A stretch of DNA of 64,000 nt, taken from the NCBI RefSeq assembly GCF_001570905.1, contig NZ_BCSO01000008.1, positions 1-64,000 on the forward strand. The letters run 5' to 3'. The translations under genes and the position numbers were made by a program. Below are positions 29,267-37,836 of the stretch, piece after piece. Source of the DNA: [Zimmermannella] alba NBRC 15616 (GTDB lineage: Bacteria > Actinomycetota > Actinomycetes > Actinomycetales > Microbacteriaceae). How positions within the stretch are numbered: the first letter of the stretch is position 1; each line of letters opens with the position of its first letter. The notes beneath the pieces are model-generated. The model was given only the letters and a program-made list of their open reading frames with translations. It was not told the origin of the DNA and did not search any database.

Positions 29267-29917
29267 ATGAGCGCGCAGGATCAGCCCCACTACTTCAGCG
29301 AATCGCCGGAGACTCCGCTGGAGCTCAAACGCATCCACGCCTTTCTGGCTGGCGAAGAGCGTGAAATGGTCACCGCGAACGGCGTGTTCAGCGGTGACCA
29401 CCTCGATAAGGCCACGCGCATCCTGCTCGATGAGGTGCCAGATCCGCCCACGCGCGGCCACGGCCTTGACCTTGGCACCGGTTGGGGGCCGATCGCGCTC
29501 GACATGGCACTTCGCTCCCCTGATGCGCTCAAGGTGTGGGCGGTGGATGTCAACGATCGTGCGCTCGATCTTGCGCGGCAGAACACGGAGCGTCATGCGG
29601 CGGGCCGTGTCGAAGTGACCCGCCCGGAAGGCGTGCCCGAGGACATCCGTTTCTCGGTGATCTGGTCGAACCCGCCCATCCGCATTGGCAAAGAGGCGCT
29701 TCACGAGCTCCTCAGCCAGTGGCTGCCCCGGCTTGAGCTGGGTGGCGTCGCGTGGCTTGTCGTGGCGAAGCAACTCGGCGCCGACTCACTGCTCACTTGG
29801 ATGCAGGCGGAGTTTGCCGACTGGGCCGAAGCCGAACGCACGGCAACAGCGAAGGGCTTCCGCATCCTCCGCATCGAGCGCATGCGGGAGACGACACCGA
29901 GCGCCGCAGACGCCTAG
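29267..29917 (+). CDS. Class I SAM methyltransferase, RsmC-like
   Basis: Predicted base methyltransferase, possibly 16S rRNA guanine-N2. The SAM-binding motif DLGTGWGPIAL is at about residue 67, the acidic motif II AVDVND at about 90, and the catalytic NPPIR at about 135, matching the NPP(Y/F) class that methylates exocyclic amino groups. At 216 residues it equals the single-domain RsmC/MTS family common in actinobacteria. Its stop overlaps the dapF stop on the other strand (shared CTAG). The target base is not certain. Confidence 0.8.
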   Translation: MSAQDQPHYFSESPETPLELKRIHAFLAGEEREMVTANGVFSGDHLDKATRILLDEVPDPPTRGHGLDLGTGWGPIALDMALRSPDALKVWAVDVNDRALDLARQNTERHAAGRVEVTRPEGVPEDIRFSVIWSNPPIRIGKEALHELLSQWLPRLELGGVAWLVVAKQLGADSLLTWMQAEFADWAEAERTATAKGFRILRIERMRETTPSAADA

Positions 29918-30756
29918 AGCGTGATGTTGCCGGTGTAGACGAGTGTGGCCGGGCCGCCGAGGAAGACATGTTCGATGCCGTCGGTGCCCGCGTCGAGGCG
30001 GGCCGTGACCTCTCCCCCGGGCACCGTCACGTACCAGAGCGACGGTGCCCCCGATCCTGCCCAGTGACGGACCGCGGCTGCAGTTGCTGCTGCGCCCGTG
30101 CCGCACGAGAGAGTTTCGCCGATGCCGCGCTCGAAGACCCGCATCGCGACGTGCCCTGCACCCTCACGAATGAGCGGCTCGCCGGGGACGACAAATTCGA
30201 TGTTGGCGCCATAGGGCGGTTGCGGATCGATTGCCGGAGCGCTCGTGAGCTCGAGCGCGTCGAGTTCTTCGCGGCTCGCCAGCGCCACGACGACGTGCGG
30301 ATTGCCCATGTCGATACCGAGGCCCGGCCGGGCAACTTCGAGCCCGCGGGCGTGGACGAGCGGCTCGCCGCCCTCCAGACGCCACGGGCCAAGGTCGACT
30401 TCGAAGCCGTCACCGAGTCGGCGCACGTGCTTCATGCCTGCGCGCGTGACGATCGGGAGGGAATCAACCTCGCCGAGCGTGACCGCGCCATGTTCGAGGA
30501 GGAAGCGGACGAAGGCGCGGACCCCGTTGCCGCACATTTCCGCCGCGGAGCCGTCGGCGTTGCGGTAGTCCATGAACCACACGCCCTTATCTTCGCTCGG
30601 CACGGCGCGGATGAAGCCGTCGCCGCCGACACCGAAGTGGCGATCGCACAGCTGGGCCACGTGCTGCGGGGCAAGTTCGTGAAGTGCATCGTCTGGGTCA
30701 AACACCATCACGAAGTCGTTGCCGGTCGCGTGTGCCTTCGTGAAGTCGATGCGCAT
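29914..30756 (-). CDS. dapF: Diaminopimelate epimerase
   Basis: Converts LL- to meso-diaminopimelate for peptidoglycan and lysine. The two catalytic cysteines are in EMCGNGVRAF (about residue 85) and LSCGTGAAATA (about 223). The protein begins MRIDFTKAHATGNDF, typical of DapF, giving 280 residues. The start at 30756 was chosen on that ground and because a -10 hexamer lies 6 bases upstream. The gene is read after miaA; its promoter lies inside the 3' end of that transcript. Confidence 0.95.
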   Translation of the reverse strand: MRIDFTKAHATGNDFVMVFDPDDALHELAPQHVAQLCDRHFGVGGDGFIRAVPSEDKGVWFMDYRNADGSAAEMCGNGVRAFVRFLLEHGAVTLGEVDSLPIVTRAGMKHVRRLGDGFEVDLGPWRLEGGEPLVHARGLEVARPGLGIDMGNPHVVVALASREELDALELTSAPAIDPQPPYGANIEFVVPGEPLIREGAGHVAMRVFERGIGETLSCGTGAAATAAAVRHWAGSGAPSLWYVTVPGGEVTARLDAGTDGIEHVFLGGPATLVYTGNITL

Positions 30757-30762
30757 GTGGAC

Positions 30763-30768
30763 ATCGTA
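30763..30768 (-). promoter_or_regulatory. -10 element of a likely leaderless dapF mRNA
   Basis: TACGAT on the minus strand lies 6 bases before the dapF ATG, between miaA and dapF. Confidence 0.45.
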
Positions 30769-30805
30769 CGCAGTCAGGAAGCGGCCCTCGCTGAGTGGAT
30801 GCGTA

Positions 30806-31732
30806 CTAGTTCGAGGTCTCCTCGGTCGCGGCAGCGTCGAGCACGATCTCAACATTGCGGACGCCACCGGCGGGCAAACGGAGCGCCCGTTCGTAGCGTC
30901 GGAACCAGCTCACTTGGCGCCGCGCGTACTTGCGGGTGAGCAACTGCGCCTCAGCGATGGCCTCGTCGCGGGTCATCTCGCCACGCAGCTGCGCGATTGC
31001 CTGGGCATAGCCGATCGCTCGGCGGGCGGTGGTGCCTTCCTCGAGACCCTCGTCAAGCAGTCGCTTGGTCTCCTCGAGGAGTCCTGCGTCCCACATCTCG
31101 ATAACACGACGGTCGAGTCGCTCGACGAGCACCTGCCGGTCTTCCTCGAGGATCGCCATCGTCGTGGGCCGCCACCATCGTTCTTGGCCGGGAAGTGTTG
31201 CGCTGAACGGTTTTCCCGTGACCGCGATCGCTTCGAGCGCGCGGACGATCCGCCGACCGTTGCGCGGGTCAATACGTTCCGCAGATGCCGGGTCGTATTC
31301 CTGCAGCCGCCGGTGCAGCATCCCCGACCCCCACTCTTCAAGCTCGCGTTCGAGCTTCGCGCGGATTTCGGGGTCGGTGCCCGGGAATTCGAGTTCGAAC
31401 ATGACCGAGGCGATGTAGAGACCGGAACCACCGACCAGGATCGGCGTGATGCCCTCAGCGAGCAGCGTGTCGATCAGCGGGCGAACAACGGCTTGGTATC
31501 CCGCCACCGTGGAGTCCTCGCGCACTGAGAGGTGCTCGAAGAGGTGGTGCGGGATGCCCCGTCGCTCGCTCACCGGGATCTTGGCGGTACCGATATCCAT
31601 GCCGCGGTACAGCTGCATGGCGTCCGCGTTGATGATTTCGGCGGGGCGTCCCGTTGACCTGAGCTGGTCGGCAATCTCAATGGAAAGGCTCGTTTTGCCG
31701 GTCGCGGTCGCCCCCGCAAGCACGATGAGCAT
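30806..31732 (-). CDS. miaA: tRNA dimethylallyltransferase
   Basis: Adds an isopentenyl group to A37 of tRNAs that read UNN codons. The P-loop GATATGKTS is at residues 7-15, followed by the substrate motif INADAMQLYRGMDIGTAK at about 40-55. The C-terminal WFRRYERALRL region is the tRNA-binding part. The 308-residue length is normal. It lies 2 bases behind miaB, whose product acts on the same base, so the two modification steps are made together. Confidence 0.95.
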   Translation of the reverse strand: MLIVLAGATATGKTSLSIEIADQLRSTGRPAEIINADAMQLYRGMDIGTAKIPVSERRGIPHHLFEHLSVREDSTVAGYQAVVRPLIDTLLAEGITPILVGGSGLYIASVMFELEFPGTDPEIRAKLERELEEWGSGMLHRRLQEYDPASAERIDPRNGRRIVRALEAIAVTGKPFSATLPGQERWWRPTTMAILEEDRQVLVERLDRRVIEMWDAGLLEETKRLLDEGLEEGTTARRAIGYAQAIAQLRGEMTRDEAIAEAQLLTRKYARRQVSWFRRYERALRLPAGGVRNVEIVLDAAATEETSN

Positions 31733-31734
31733 GG

Positions 31735-33291
31735 CTAGCTCGCTGGCGTGCTCGGTGCTCCGACTCGGAGGGTCGGCAGGCCGAGGTTCACGGCTCCGAG
31801 GTTCTGTGCGCCGCCGCTCGAGGGAACACCGCAGGAGTCAGCCTGGGCACGGTCCCAAGCGTCACCGGCACGCGTGCGACGGATCGGCCAAGCCTGCCCG
31901 GCGGGCGGATCAGCAAGAAGGTGGAACGGCGCGGTCTTCGTGATCGTCACCGAGACCACGTCGCCCGGGCGGGGCGCTTCGGCGCCTTCCGGCACCGAGA
32001 AGTGCACGAGTCGGTTGTCTTCGGCGCGGCCCGTGAGACGGTGCGTGGCTTCGTCCTTCTTGCCCTCGTTCGTCGACACGAGCACTTCCTGCTGGGTGCC
32101 GAGGAGCTTCGCGTTCTCTTCTGTAGAGATGCGGTCCTGCAGAGCAACGAGTCGCTCGAATCGCTCCTGTACGACGGCCTTCGGAATCTGGTCGTCCATC
32201 GTCGCGGCCGGGGTGCCAGGGCGGATCGAGTACTGGAAGGTGAAGGCGTTCGCGAAGCGGGCCTGCTCGACAACGCGAAGGGTGTCCTGGAAGTCTTCTT
32301 CGGTCTCACCGGGGAAGCCGACGATGATGTCGGTCGAGATCGCCGCGTTCGGGATCTTGGCGCGGACGTCGTCGAGGATGCGCAGGAACTTTTCGGAGCG
32401 GTACGAGCGACGCATGGCCTTAAGGATGCGGTCGGAACCGGACTGCAGCGGCATGTGCAGCTGGGGCATGACCGCGGGTGTCTCGGCCATCGCGTCGATA
32501 ACGTCCTGCGTGAAGGCCGCCGGGTGCGGGCTCGTGAAGCGGATGCGCTCGAGTCCTTCGATCGTGCCTGCCGCGCGCAGCAACTTGCCGAAGGCCTGAC
32601 GGTCGCCGAACTCGACGCCATAGGTGTTGACGTTCTGCCCGAGGAGCGTCACCTCGACGGCGCCGTCGTCAACGAGGGCCTGGATTTCGGCGAGGATGTC
32701 GCCGGGGCGGCGGTCCTTCTCCTTGCCGCGGAGGCTCGGCACGATGCAGAAGGTGCAGGTGTTGTTGCAGCCGACAGAGATCGACACCCAGCCGGCATAC
32801 GTCGAGTCACGCTTCGTCGGAAGCGTCGAGGGGAAGGTCTCGAGCGATTCGAGAATCTCGAGCTGTGCCTCGTTGTTGTGGCGTGCGCGTTCGAGGAGCG
32901 CCGGGAGCGATCCCATGTTGTGGGTGCCGAAGACGACGTCGACCCAGGGGGCCTTCTCGAGGATGTCGCCCTTGTCCTTCTGCGCGAGGCAGCCGCCGAC
33001 GGCGATCTGCATGCCCTCGTGTTCGCGCTTGACCGCGGCAAGCTGGCCGAGGTTGCCGTAGAGACGCTGTCCCGCGTTTTCGCGGACGGCGCAAGTGTTG
33101 ATGACGACGACGTCCGGCTTGCCATCAAGTGCGGGCACGTATCCGGCGGCTTCAAGCGATCCCGACATGCGTTCGGAATCGTGCACGTTCATCTGACATC
33201 CGAGGGTGCGAACCTCGTAGCTGCGAGGCGTGCCGTCGGGGCGGAGCGCGGCCGGAGAAGCGGAAATAAGGGTGGGCTGTTCGATCGTCAT
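31735..33291 (-). CDS. miaB: tRNA-i6A37 methylthiotransferase
   Basis: Radical SAM enzyme that turns i6A37 into ms2i6A37. The N-terminal UPF0004 domain has cysteines at about 32, 67 and 101 for the auxiliary cluster. The radical SAM CX3CX2C is at 175, 179 and 182 (CNNTCTFC). A TRAM domain follows at about 390-455. The last 60 residues form a Pro/Gly/Ala-rich extension beyond the family core. It is the first gene of miaB-miaA, with a -10 hexamer 10 bases ahead of the ATG. Confidence 0.95.
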   Translation of the reverse strand: MTIEQPTLISASPAALRPDGTPRSYEVRTLGCQMNVHDSERMSGSLEAAGYVPALDGKPDVVVINTCAVRENAGQRLYGNLGQLAAVKREHEGMQIAVGGCLAQKDKGDILEKAPWVDVVFGTHNMGSLPALLERARHNNEAQLEILESLETFPSTLPTKRDSTYAGWVSISVGCNNTCTFCIVPSLRGKEKDRRPGDILAEIQALVDDGAVEVTLLGQNVNTYGVEFGDRQAFGKLLRAAGTIEGLERIRFTSPHPAAFTQDVIDAMAETPAVMPQLHMPLQSGSDRILKAMRRSYRSEKFLRILDDVRAKIPNAAISTDIIVGFPGETEEDFQDTLRVVEQARFANAFTFQYSIRPGTPAATMDDQIPKAVVQERFERLVALQDRISTEENAKLLGTQQEVLVSTNEGKKDEATHRLTGRAEDNRLVHFSVPEGAEAPRPGDVVSVTITKTAPFHLLADPPAGQAWPIRRTRAGDAWDRAQADSCGVPSSGGAQNLGAVNLGLPTLRVGAPSTPAS

Positions 33292-33301
33292 CGTGTAGAG
33301 G

Positions 33302-33307
33302 AGTCTA
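33302..33307 (-). promoter_or_regulatory. -10 element of miaB
   Basis: TAGACT on the minus strand lies 10 bases before the miaB ATG, leaving a leader of only a few bases. About 17 bases further upstream is CTCGAC, a weak -35. Confidence 0.4.
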
Positions 33308-33474
33308 CGCGGCTTGGCGTCTCAGTCGAGGGGATGAAATCGCGCTGGATGACGTTGATTTCCTCCCGTCGACAAGCTGCCGTTTCCTTCAGTCGACTAC
33401 CTTGGGCAGTGGTACGACTTCCGGCTTCCCGCAGGGTCGTTGATCGACGTTTTCGACGCGAGATTGGATGCCAC

Positions 33475-35319
33475 ATGCGCGCCCTGACCTCCAGCACCGG
33501 GTCCTTCTTCCGGGACTCGGTTGCCCTTCGCCCTGGTAACGGCGTGGATGGTCACGGACGGGAACACAACATCACCGTCGATGAGATCGCTGAGCTGCCG
33601 ACACCGAGCGGCGCGCTCTATTTCGGGCCGTTGTCTGGTGAGAACGGCGCCGATGGTGTCGTCGTGAAGGCTCCAATGGGCGCGGTGCAGGTGGTGGCCA
33701 CGCGGGGTCGTTCAGCGGATGCTGTCGAGCTCCTTGCCCTCTCGTTCGTGCTGGCAGCCCAAGAAGTGTCGTCGTCAGAGCGTGGCGCGTTGCGGGTCGA
33801 GGACGCGTGGACGCCGCTGCCCGGACAGATCCCGGTGGTGCAGGGCGGGCCTCAGCAGGCGGGCGGTGCTGGACCGGTGGTCGTGTGTGATGCGGGTCTT
33901 CGCGACATGCACCGTGACGGCAACTTCCCGTGGGATCAGTGGGTGGCGAATGAGGCGCTCCCCCAGCTTGAACAGACGCTGCACCCGGATGGCGGCTGTG
34001 CCGCGGCCATGTTCCCGGGCCGTTCTGACTACCTCATCACGCTCGTTGATTCGGTAGCCACAGAGCGAGAGTTTGCGATCTTTGTGGACCGTGGGCGCGA
34101 TGGTTCGGTGCTCGCGGTGCACCTGGCATCGATCCAGGATCAGCCTGCGTCGCCAGCTCAGGCTGCATCGCAGGTGACACCGGTTGGTTCGTTCCACGGT
34201 GACGACGGACTGCACCGTGCGATGACGGCGGAGGCTCCGCGCCTCGATGAGGCTGGCGCAGCTGGCACGGCCGCTGGCACGCCAGCCTTCGGTGCCCCGG
34301 CAGGTGACTTCCACAGCAAAGCTGGGGCTCCGCACGCCGCTGCTGCGCCGGGTGTGGCGTCGTCAGCGCCTGCTGAGCCGGTGCGTGAGGACCCTGCGCA
34401 GGAACTCCGTGAGGCGTATGGCCTGCTCGACCAGGGGCAGCAGGCAGGCGCTTTGACGCGTCTGCATGTTGTTCTTCGGAGCCTGGGCGAAGCGGCACCG
34501 TCGCCCACGCTGTCATCGGCTTTGGCGGAGCGTGAGTTCACGCCAGCCACGCTTGCTGATCTCGCCTGCGATCTTGAGCTCGAGGCGCACAACGAGGAGC
34601 AGGCTCGACGTACGCTGCGTCGTGCGCTCGCGGCCCCGACGCTGAATGATTCGCCGTTGGAGGCGGTGCACCTGGCGAAGCGTCTGGGCGAGCTCGAGCT
34701 TGCCGCGGACCATCTACCGCAGGCGATTGCGGCGCTCGAACTTGGCCGTGGCACCGCGGAAAGCTTCCTGGCTGAGGCGTCGCACCGTTCGCAGCATGCA
34801 CCGGATGAGCTTGAAGCGCTCGAGTTTGCTGCCCACTATGAGGCCCAGATTTCGTTCTTGCTCGCGGATGCGCGGCTGCGGAGCGGCTCGTATGCGGTGG
34901 CAGCTGAGCTTGCGTCGCAGGCTGCCGCGCGGTTCGCTGAGTTGGAGCGGGATGCGTTTGGTGGTCGCGCTGCGCTGCTGCTCGCGAATGCGCACCGCGG
35001 TACCGGCAATGACGCTGCCCGACGTGACGCCTTGGCGGAGGCCGAGCGCCTGTTCCGTCGTGGCAATCGCAAGGATGGTCTGGGCATCACGCTGGGTTAT
35101 TTGGCGCTCGATGATGCACTCAACGCGGACTTCCGCTCTGCGATTGCGAAGCTTATTGAGGCTCGAGACGAGCTCGAGTCAGTTGGGCTCTTCGCTGATG
35201 CTGCAGTTGCCTCCGAAGATCTCGCGATCTGTTTTGAGCGGGTCGGCGAGCAGCATGCCGCTCAGGAGGCGCGCCGCGCCGCGACGTTCCTGGCTGAGCG
35301 AGGCTCAACGCTCGCCTAG
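33475..35319 (+). CDS. Unrecognised two-domain protein with TPR-like C-terminus
   Basis: I do not recognise this gene. The 614-residue product is acidic and Ala-rich, with no signal peptide or membrane helix. Residues 1-225 look alpha/beta, with a repeated use of WDQWV and PGRSDYLITLVD-type strands; about 225-300 is a Pro/Ala/Gly linker; about 300-614 is helical with TPR-like pairs (AYGLLDQGQQAGALTRL, LAKRLGELELAADHLPQAI, FAELERDAFGGRAALLLA). It lies alone on the plus strand between minus-strand miaB and recX. The frame is open far upstream as an antisense shadow of miaB. The ATG at 33475 follows a weak ribosome site; the start is uncertain. Confidence 0.65.
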   Translation: MRALTSSTGSFFRDSVALRPGNGVDGHGREHNITVDEIAELPTPSGALYFGPLSGENGADGVVVKAPMGAVQVVATRGRSADAVELLALSFVLAAQEVSSSERGALRVEDAWTPLPGQIPVVQGGPQQAGGAGPVVVCDAGLRDMHRDGNFPWDQWVANEALPQLEQTLHPDGGCAAAMFPGRSDYLITLVDSVATEREFAIFVDRGRDGSVLAVHLASIQDQPASPAQAASQVTPVGSFHGDDGLHRAMTAEAPRLDEAGAAGTAAGTPAFGAPAGDFHSKAGAPHAAAAPGVASSAPAEPVREDPAQELREAYGLLDQGQQAGALTRLHVVLRSLGEAAPSPTLSSALAEREFTPATLADLACDLELEAHNEEQARRTLRRALAAPTLNDSPLEAVHLAKRLGELELAADHLPQAIAALELGRGTAESFLAEASHRSQHAPDELEALEFAAHYEAQISFLLADARLRSGSYAVAAELASQAAARFAELERDAFGGRAALLLANAHRGTGNDAARRDALAEAERLFRRGNRKDGLGITLGYLALDDALNADFRSAIAKLIEARDELESVGLFADAAVASEDLAICFERVGEQHAAQEARRAATFLAERGSTLA

Positions 35320-35375
35320 TCGCCTCGTTTCCCCCGCAGCATCACGCTGCCATGGCACCGCGGAGCATCGAGGCC

Positions 35376-36110
35376 CTACGCATCGCTCGGTTCAAAGAAC
35401 ACTCCGCGACGCGGCTCGCCGGAAGCGATGCCCCGGTCGTTGCCGTTGAGCGCGTCTTCGGCAGCGCGAAAGGCCACGCCAGAGGTGAAGCCGCGTCGCT
35501 GCAGGTAGGACACGAGCCGCCGCTGGGCGGTCACGTCGTCGAGCCCGCGGAGGCGTCGAGCACGGTCTTCCGCGCAGGCCCTGGCGCGCAAGAATTCGTC
35601 GTCGCGGTCCTCGCCAGCGAGGACTTCTTCAATGACGGTGTCGCTAATGCCCCGCTGGCGGAGCTCCCGTTCGACGAGCATCCGCCCTTTCCCCTGCCGA
35701 TGCAGGAGCTTGTTGACGAGGTTTTCGGCGACGCGGGTGTCGTTGAGGTATCCGTACTCGTCCATCCGGTCGAGGACCGCTTCGCGTGCTGCCTCGTCGA
35801 GCGAGTCGTCTTCCCGGAGCTTGGCCTCAAGTTCGGCTCGGGTCTTGTCGCCGCGTCGCAGGATACTGAGGGCCCTGTCTTCGCCGGGAAGCACCGGCTG
35901 CGAGCTCGCAGCGCTCCATGGGAGCCCGGCCGCAGGGCCAGGCGCGGTTGCCGCACCGTGTGCGGCTTCCATGTCGTTGATGCGTGCAGAGAGCGGCTCG
36001 ACCGTCGCTCGCGTCCTCCCCGTGCGGATAGTCGAATCTGCCCCGCGGTCAGCCGCGCCCTCACCCGAGTGATGGGCGCCCGGGAACGCAATGATTTCAG
36101 CCTCGGCCAT
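35376..36110 (-). CDS. recX: Regulatory protein RecX
   Basis: Binds RecA filaments and limits RecA activity. The RecX three-helix repeats span about residues 85-225: DRALSILRRGDKTRAELEAKL, GYLNDTRVAENLVNKLL and RQRGISDTVIEEVL. The first 80 residues are a low-complexity Ala/Gly/Thr-rich extension. The start at 36110 (MAEAEIIAF) has AAGGAC upstream; a longer frame exists to 36143. It follows recA as in most actinobacteria, but a hairpin lies between. Confidence 0.9.
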   Translation of the reverse strand: MAEAEIIAFPGAHHSGEGAADRGADSTIRTGRTRATVEPLSARINDMEAAHGAATAPGPAAGLPWSAASSQPVLPGEDRALSILRRGDKTRAELEAKLREDDSLDEAAREAVLDRMDEYGYLNDTRVAENLVNKLLHRQGKGRMLVERELRQRGISDTVIEEVLAGEDRDDEFLRARACAEDRARRLRGLDDVTAQRRLVSYLQRRGFTSGVAFRAAEDALNGNDRGIASGEPRRGVFFEPSDA

Positions 36111-36156
36111 GATCGTCCTTGGGTTTACGTGCGTCGTCCTCACGAGTAGCTACACA

Positions 36157-36186
36157 TGGGGTGCGCCGCTGAGACGACGCACCCCA
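36157..36186 (-). terminator. Hairpin between recA and recX
   Basis: A perfect 9-bp stem (36157-36165 and 36178-36186) with a 12-base loop follows the recA stop. It has no T-run and may let part of the transcription continue into recX, keeping RecX below RecA. Confidence 0.6.
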
Positions 36187-36198
36187 CATGACTGCTCG

Positions 36199-37263
36199 CT
36201 AGGCCGATCGAGCCTCGGCGTGCGCCTCGAGCGACTCGACCTCGGCGAGGTCCTCTTCTTCGTGACGGCCACCGACACCGAGCTTCGTGAGGATCTTCTC
36301 CTCGATCTCGTTGGCGATCTCGGGGTGCTCGGTGAGGAAGCGGCGGACGTTTTCCTTGCCCTGACCGAGCTGCTCACCGTCATAGGTGTACCAGGCGCCG
36401 GACTTCTTCACGATCTCGTGTTCGACACCGAAGTCGATGAGCGAGCCCTCGCGCGAGATACCGGTGCCGTAGAGAATGTCGAACTCTGCCTGCTTGAAGG
36501 GCGGAGCCATCTTATTCTTCACGACCTTGACTCGCGTACGGTTACCGACGGCCTCGCTGCCCTCCTTGAGGGTTTCGATGCGGCGGATGTCCAGACGCAC
36601 CGAGGCGTAGAACTTGAGCGCCTTACCGCCCGAGGTGGTTTCCGGGCTGCCGAAGAAGACACCGACCTTCTCGCGGAGCTGGTTGATGAAGATGGCCGTC
36701 GTCTTGGTCTGGTTGAGGCCACCGGTGAGCTTGCGGAGGGCCTGCGACATGAGGCGGGCCTGAAGACCGACGTGGCTGTCGCCCATCTCACCCTCAATTT
36801 CGGCCTTCGGCACGAGCGCAGCGACCGAGTCAACAACCACGAGGTCGACCGAGCCCGAGCGAACCAGCATGTCGGTGATTTCGAGGGCTTGCTCACCCGT
36901 GTCGGGCTGAGCGACAAGGAGCGCGTCAATGTCAACGCCGAGCTTCTGCGCGTAGATCGGGTCGAGCGCGTGCTCGGCGTCAATGAAGGCCGCGATACCG
37001 CCAGCGCGCTGGCAATTGGCAATGGCGTGCAGTGTGAGCGTCGTCTTGCCCGAAGACTCCGGACCGTAGATCTCGACGATGCGGCCACGCGGCAGACCGC
37101 CGATACCGAGTGCAGCGTCGAGCGCAATCGAACCGGTGGGGATGACTTCGACGGGTGCACGTTCGTCGGAGCCGAGGCGCATGACCGACCCCTTGCCAAA
37201 CTGGCGGTCGATCTGGGCGAGGGCTGCTTCGAGGGCCTTCTCGCGGTCGGCGGGTGATGGCAT
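36199..37263 (-). CDS. recA: Recombinase RecA
   Basis: Forms filaments on single-stranded DNA, pairs homologous strands and triggers LexA cleavage. Walker A GPESSGKT is at residues 67-74, Walker [11 protein letters not shown] at about 140, and loop L1/L2 sequences ([21 protein letters not shown]) are complete. No intein is present. The 354 residues include an acidic Glu-rich C-terminal tail. GAAAGGA precedes the ATG. A perfect LexA box lies about 200 bases upstream. Confidence 0.98.
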   Translation of the reverse strand: MPSPADREKALEAALAQIDRQFGKGSVMRLGSDERAPVEVIPTGSIALDAALGIGGLPRGRIVEIYGPESSGKTTLTLHAIANCQRAGGIAAFIDAEHALDPIYAQKLGVDIDALLVAQPDTGEQALEITDMLVRSGSVDLVVVDSVAALVPKAEIEGEMGDSHVGLQARLMSQALRKLTGGLNQTKTTAIFINQLREKVGVFFGSPETTSGGKALKFYASVRLDIRRIETLKEGSEAVGNRTRVKVVKNKMAPPFKQAEFDILYGTGISREGSLIDFGVEHEIVKKSGAWYTYDGEQLGQGKENVRRFLTEHPEIANEIEEKILTKLGVGGRHEEEDLAEVESLEAHAEARSA

Positions 37264-37448
37264 GGTGGGGTGTCCTTTCGGAAGTGGTCGGCTCGCCTCA
37301 AGGCTGTCGCTGCGCTGATGGAGAGCGCCTCAACAAGGCGGAACAGGCGTTGATGTCTGTCTACCGTGCACGCTACGGGGGACCACCGACATTCGATTTT
37401 TGTCACCCGGAAGCTGTGGAAACGGAGCAGATTTCTCACCTGTGGATG

Positions 37449-37476
37449 AACCTAACGCATTCGAACTCGCGTTCGA
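37449..37476 (-). promoter_or_regulatory. recA promoter with a perfect LexA box
   Basis: TCGAACTCGCGTTCGA (37461-37476) matches the actinobacterial SOS consensus at all fixed positions. On the minus strand TAGGTT (37449-37454) follows 6 bases later as the -10, so LexA would sit between -10 and -35. The leader to recA is about 180 bases. Confidence 0.8.
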
Positions 37477-37520
37477 TATCTGACATCGCGTGTCGTTCGA
37501 ACAATCTTCGAATACACCGA

Positions 37521-37754
37521 CTACGCCGAGTGCTTCGACGGCTCCAGTCGCCCCACACCAACCCGTCGCTGCGGCGGCACATCCATCGCTTCGCAGAGCG
37601 CAAGCCAGACCTCACGCGGCACAACCCCAGCCTCCAGCGCTTCCCGTGCCGTACGATCCCTCAGCGCACCGAGCACGAGATCATTCATGAGCGAGCGGCC
37701 ATAGGCATCACCAAATTCATCGTGCACCGCCCGCTGGAATTCGCTCATTCGCAT
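37521..37754 (-). CDS. DUF3046-family protein
   Basis: Small protein of unknown function, 77 residues. The sequence MRMSEFQRAVHDEFG at the start and DLVLGALRDRTAREAL and VPREVWLALCEAMDVP further on match DUF3046, which sits upstream of recA in many actinobacteria. The start at 37754 was chosen because family members begin M(R)xSEF; other ATG codons lie up to 21 bases upstream. A -10 hexamer 7 bases away suggests leaderless translation. Confidence 0.8.
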   Translation of the reverse strand: MRMSEFQRAVHDEFGDAYGRSLMNDLVLGALRDRTAREALEAGVVPREVWLALCEAMDVPPQRRVGVGRLEPSKHSA

Positions 37755-37761
37755 GGGCAAC

Positions 37762-37767
37762 ATGCTA
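37762..37767 (-). promoter_or_regulatory. -10 element of the DUF3046 gene
   Basis: TAGCAT on the minus strand lies 7 bases before the chosen ATG, with no ribosome site in between. Confidence 0.4.
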
Positions 37768-37836
37768 CGAGGCACAGCAGCGTGCGCCTGCGACAGTCAC
37801 TCGTGGTGAACTGCCGCAGACGCACCTGCCCCGTCA

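Noticed and set aside
31921-33474. Very long plus-strand open frame running into the TPR-like gene
   Set aside because: It is antisense to miaB and reflects GC-rich codon use; only the part from about 33475 has protein-like composition.
37496-37512. TTCGAA-N5-TTCGAA as a second LexA box for recA
   Set aside because: Half-sites fit but the spacing is one base short of the consensus; kept only as a remark.
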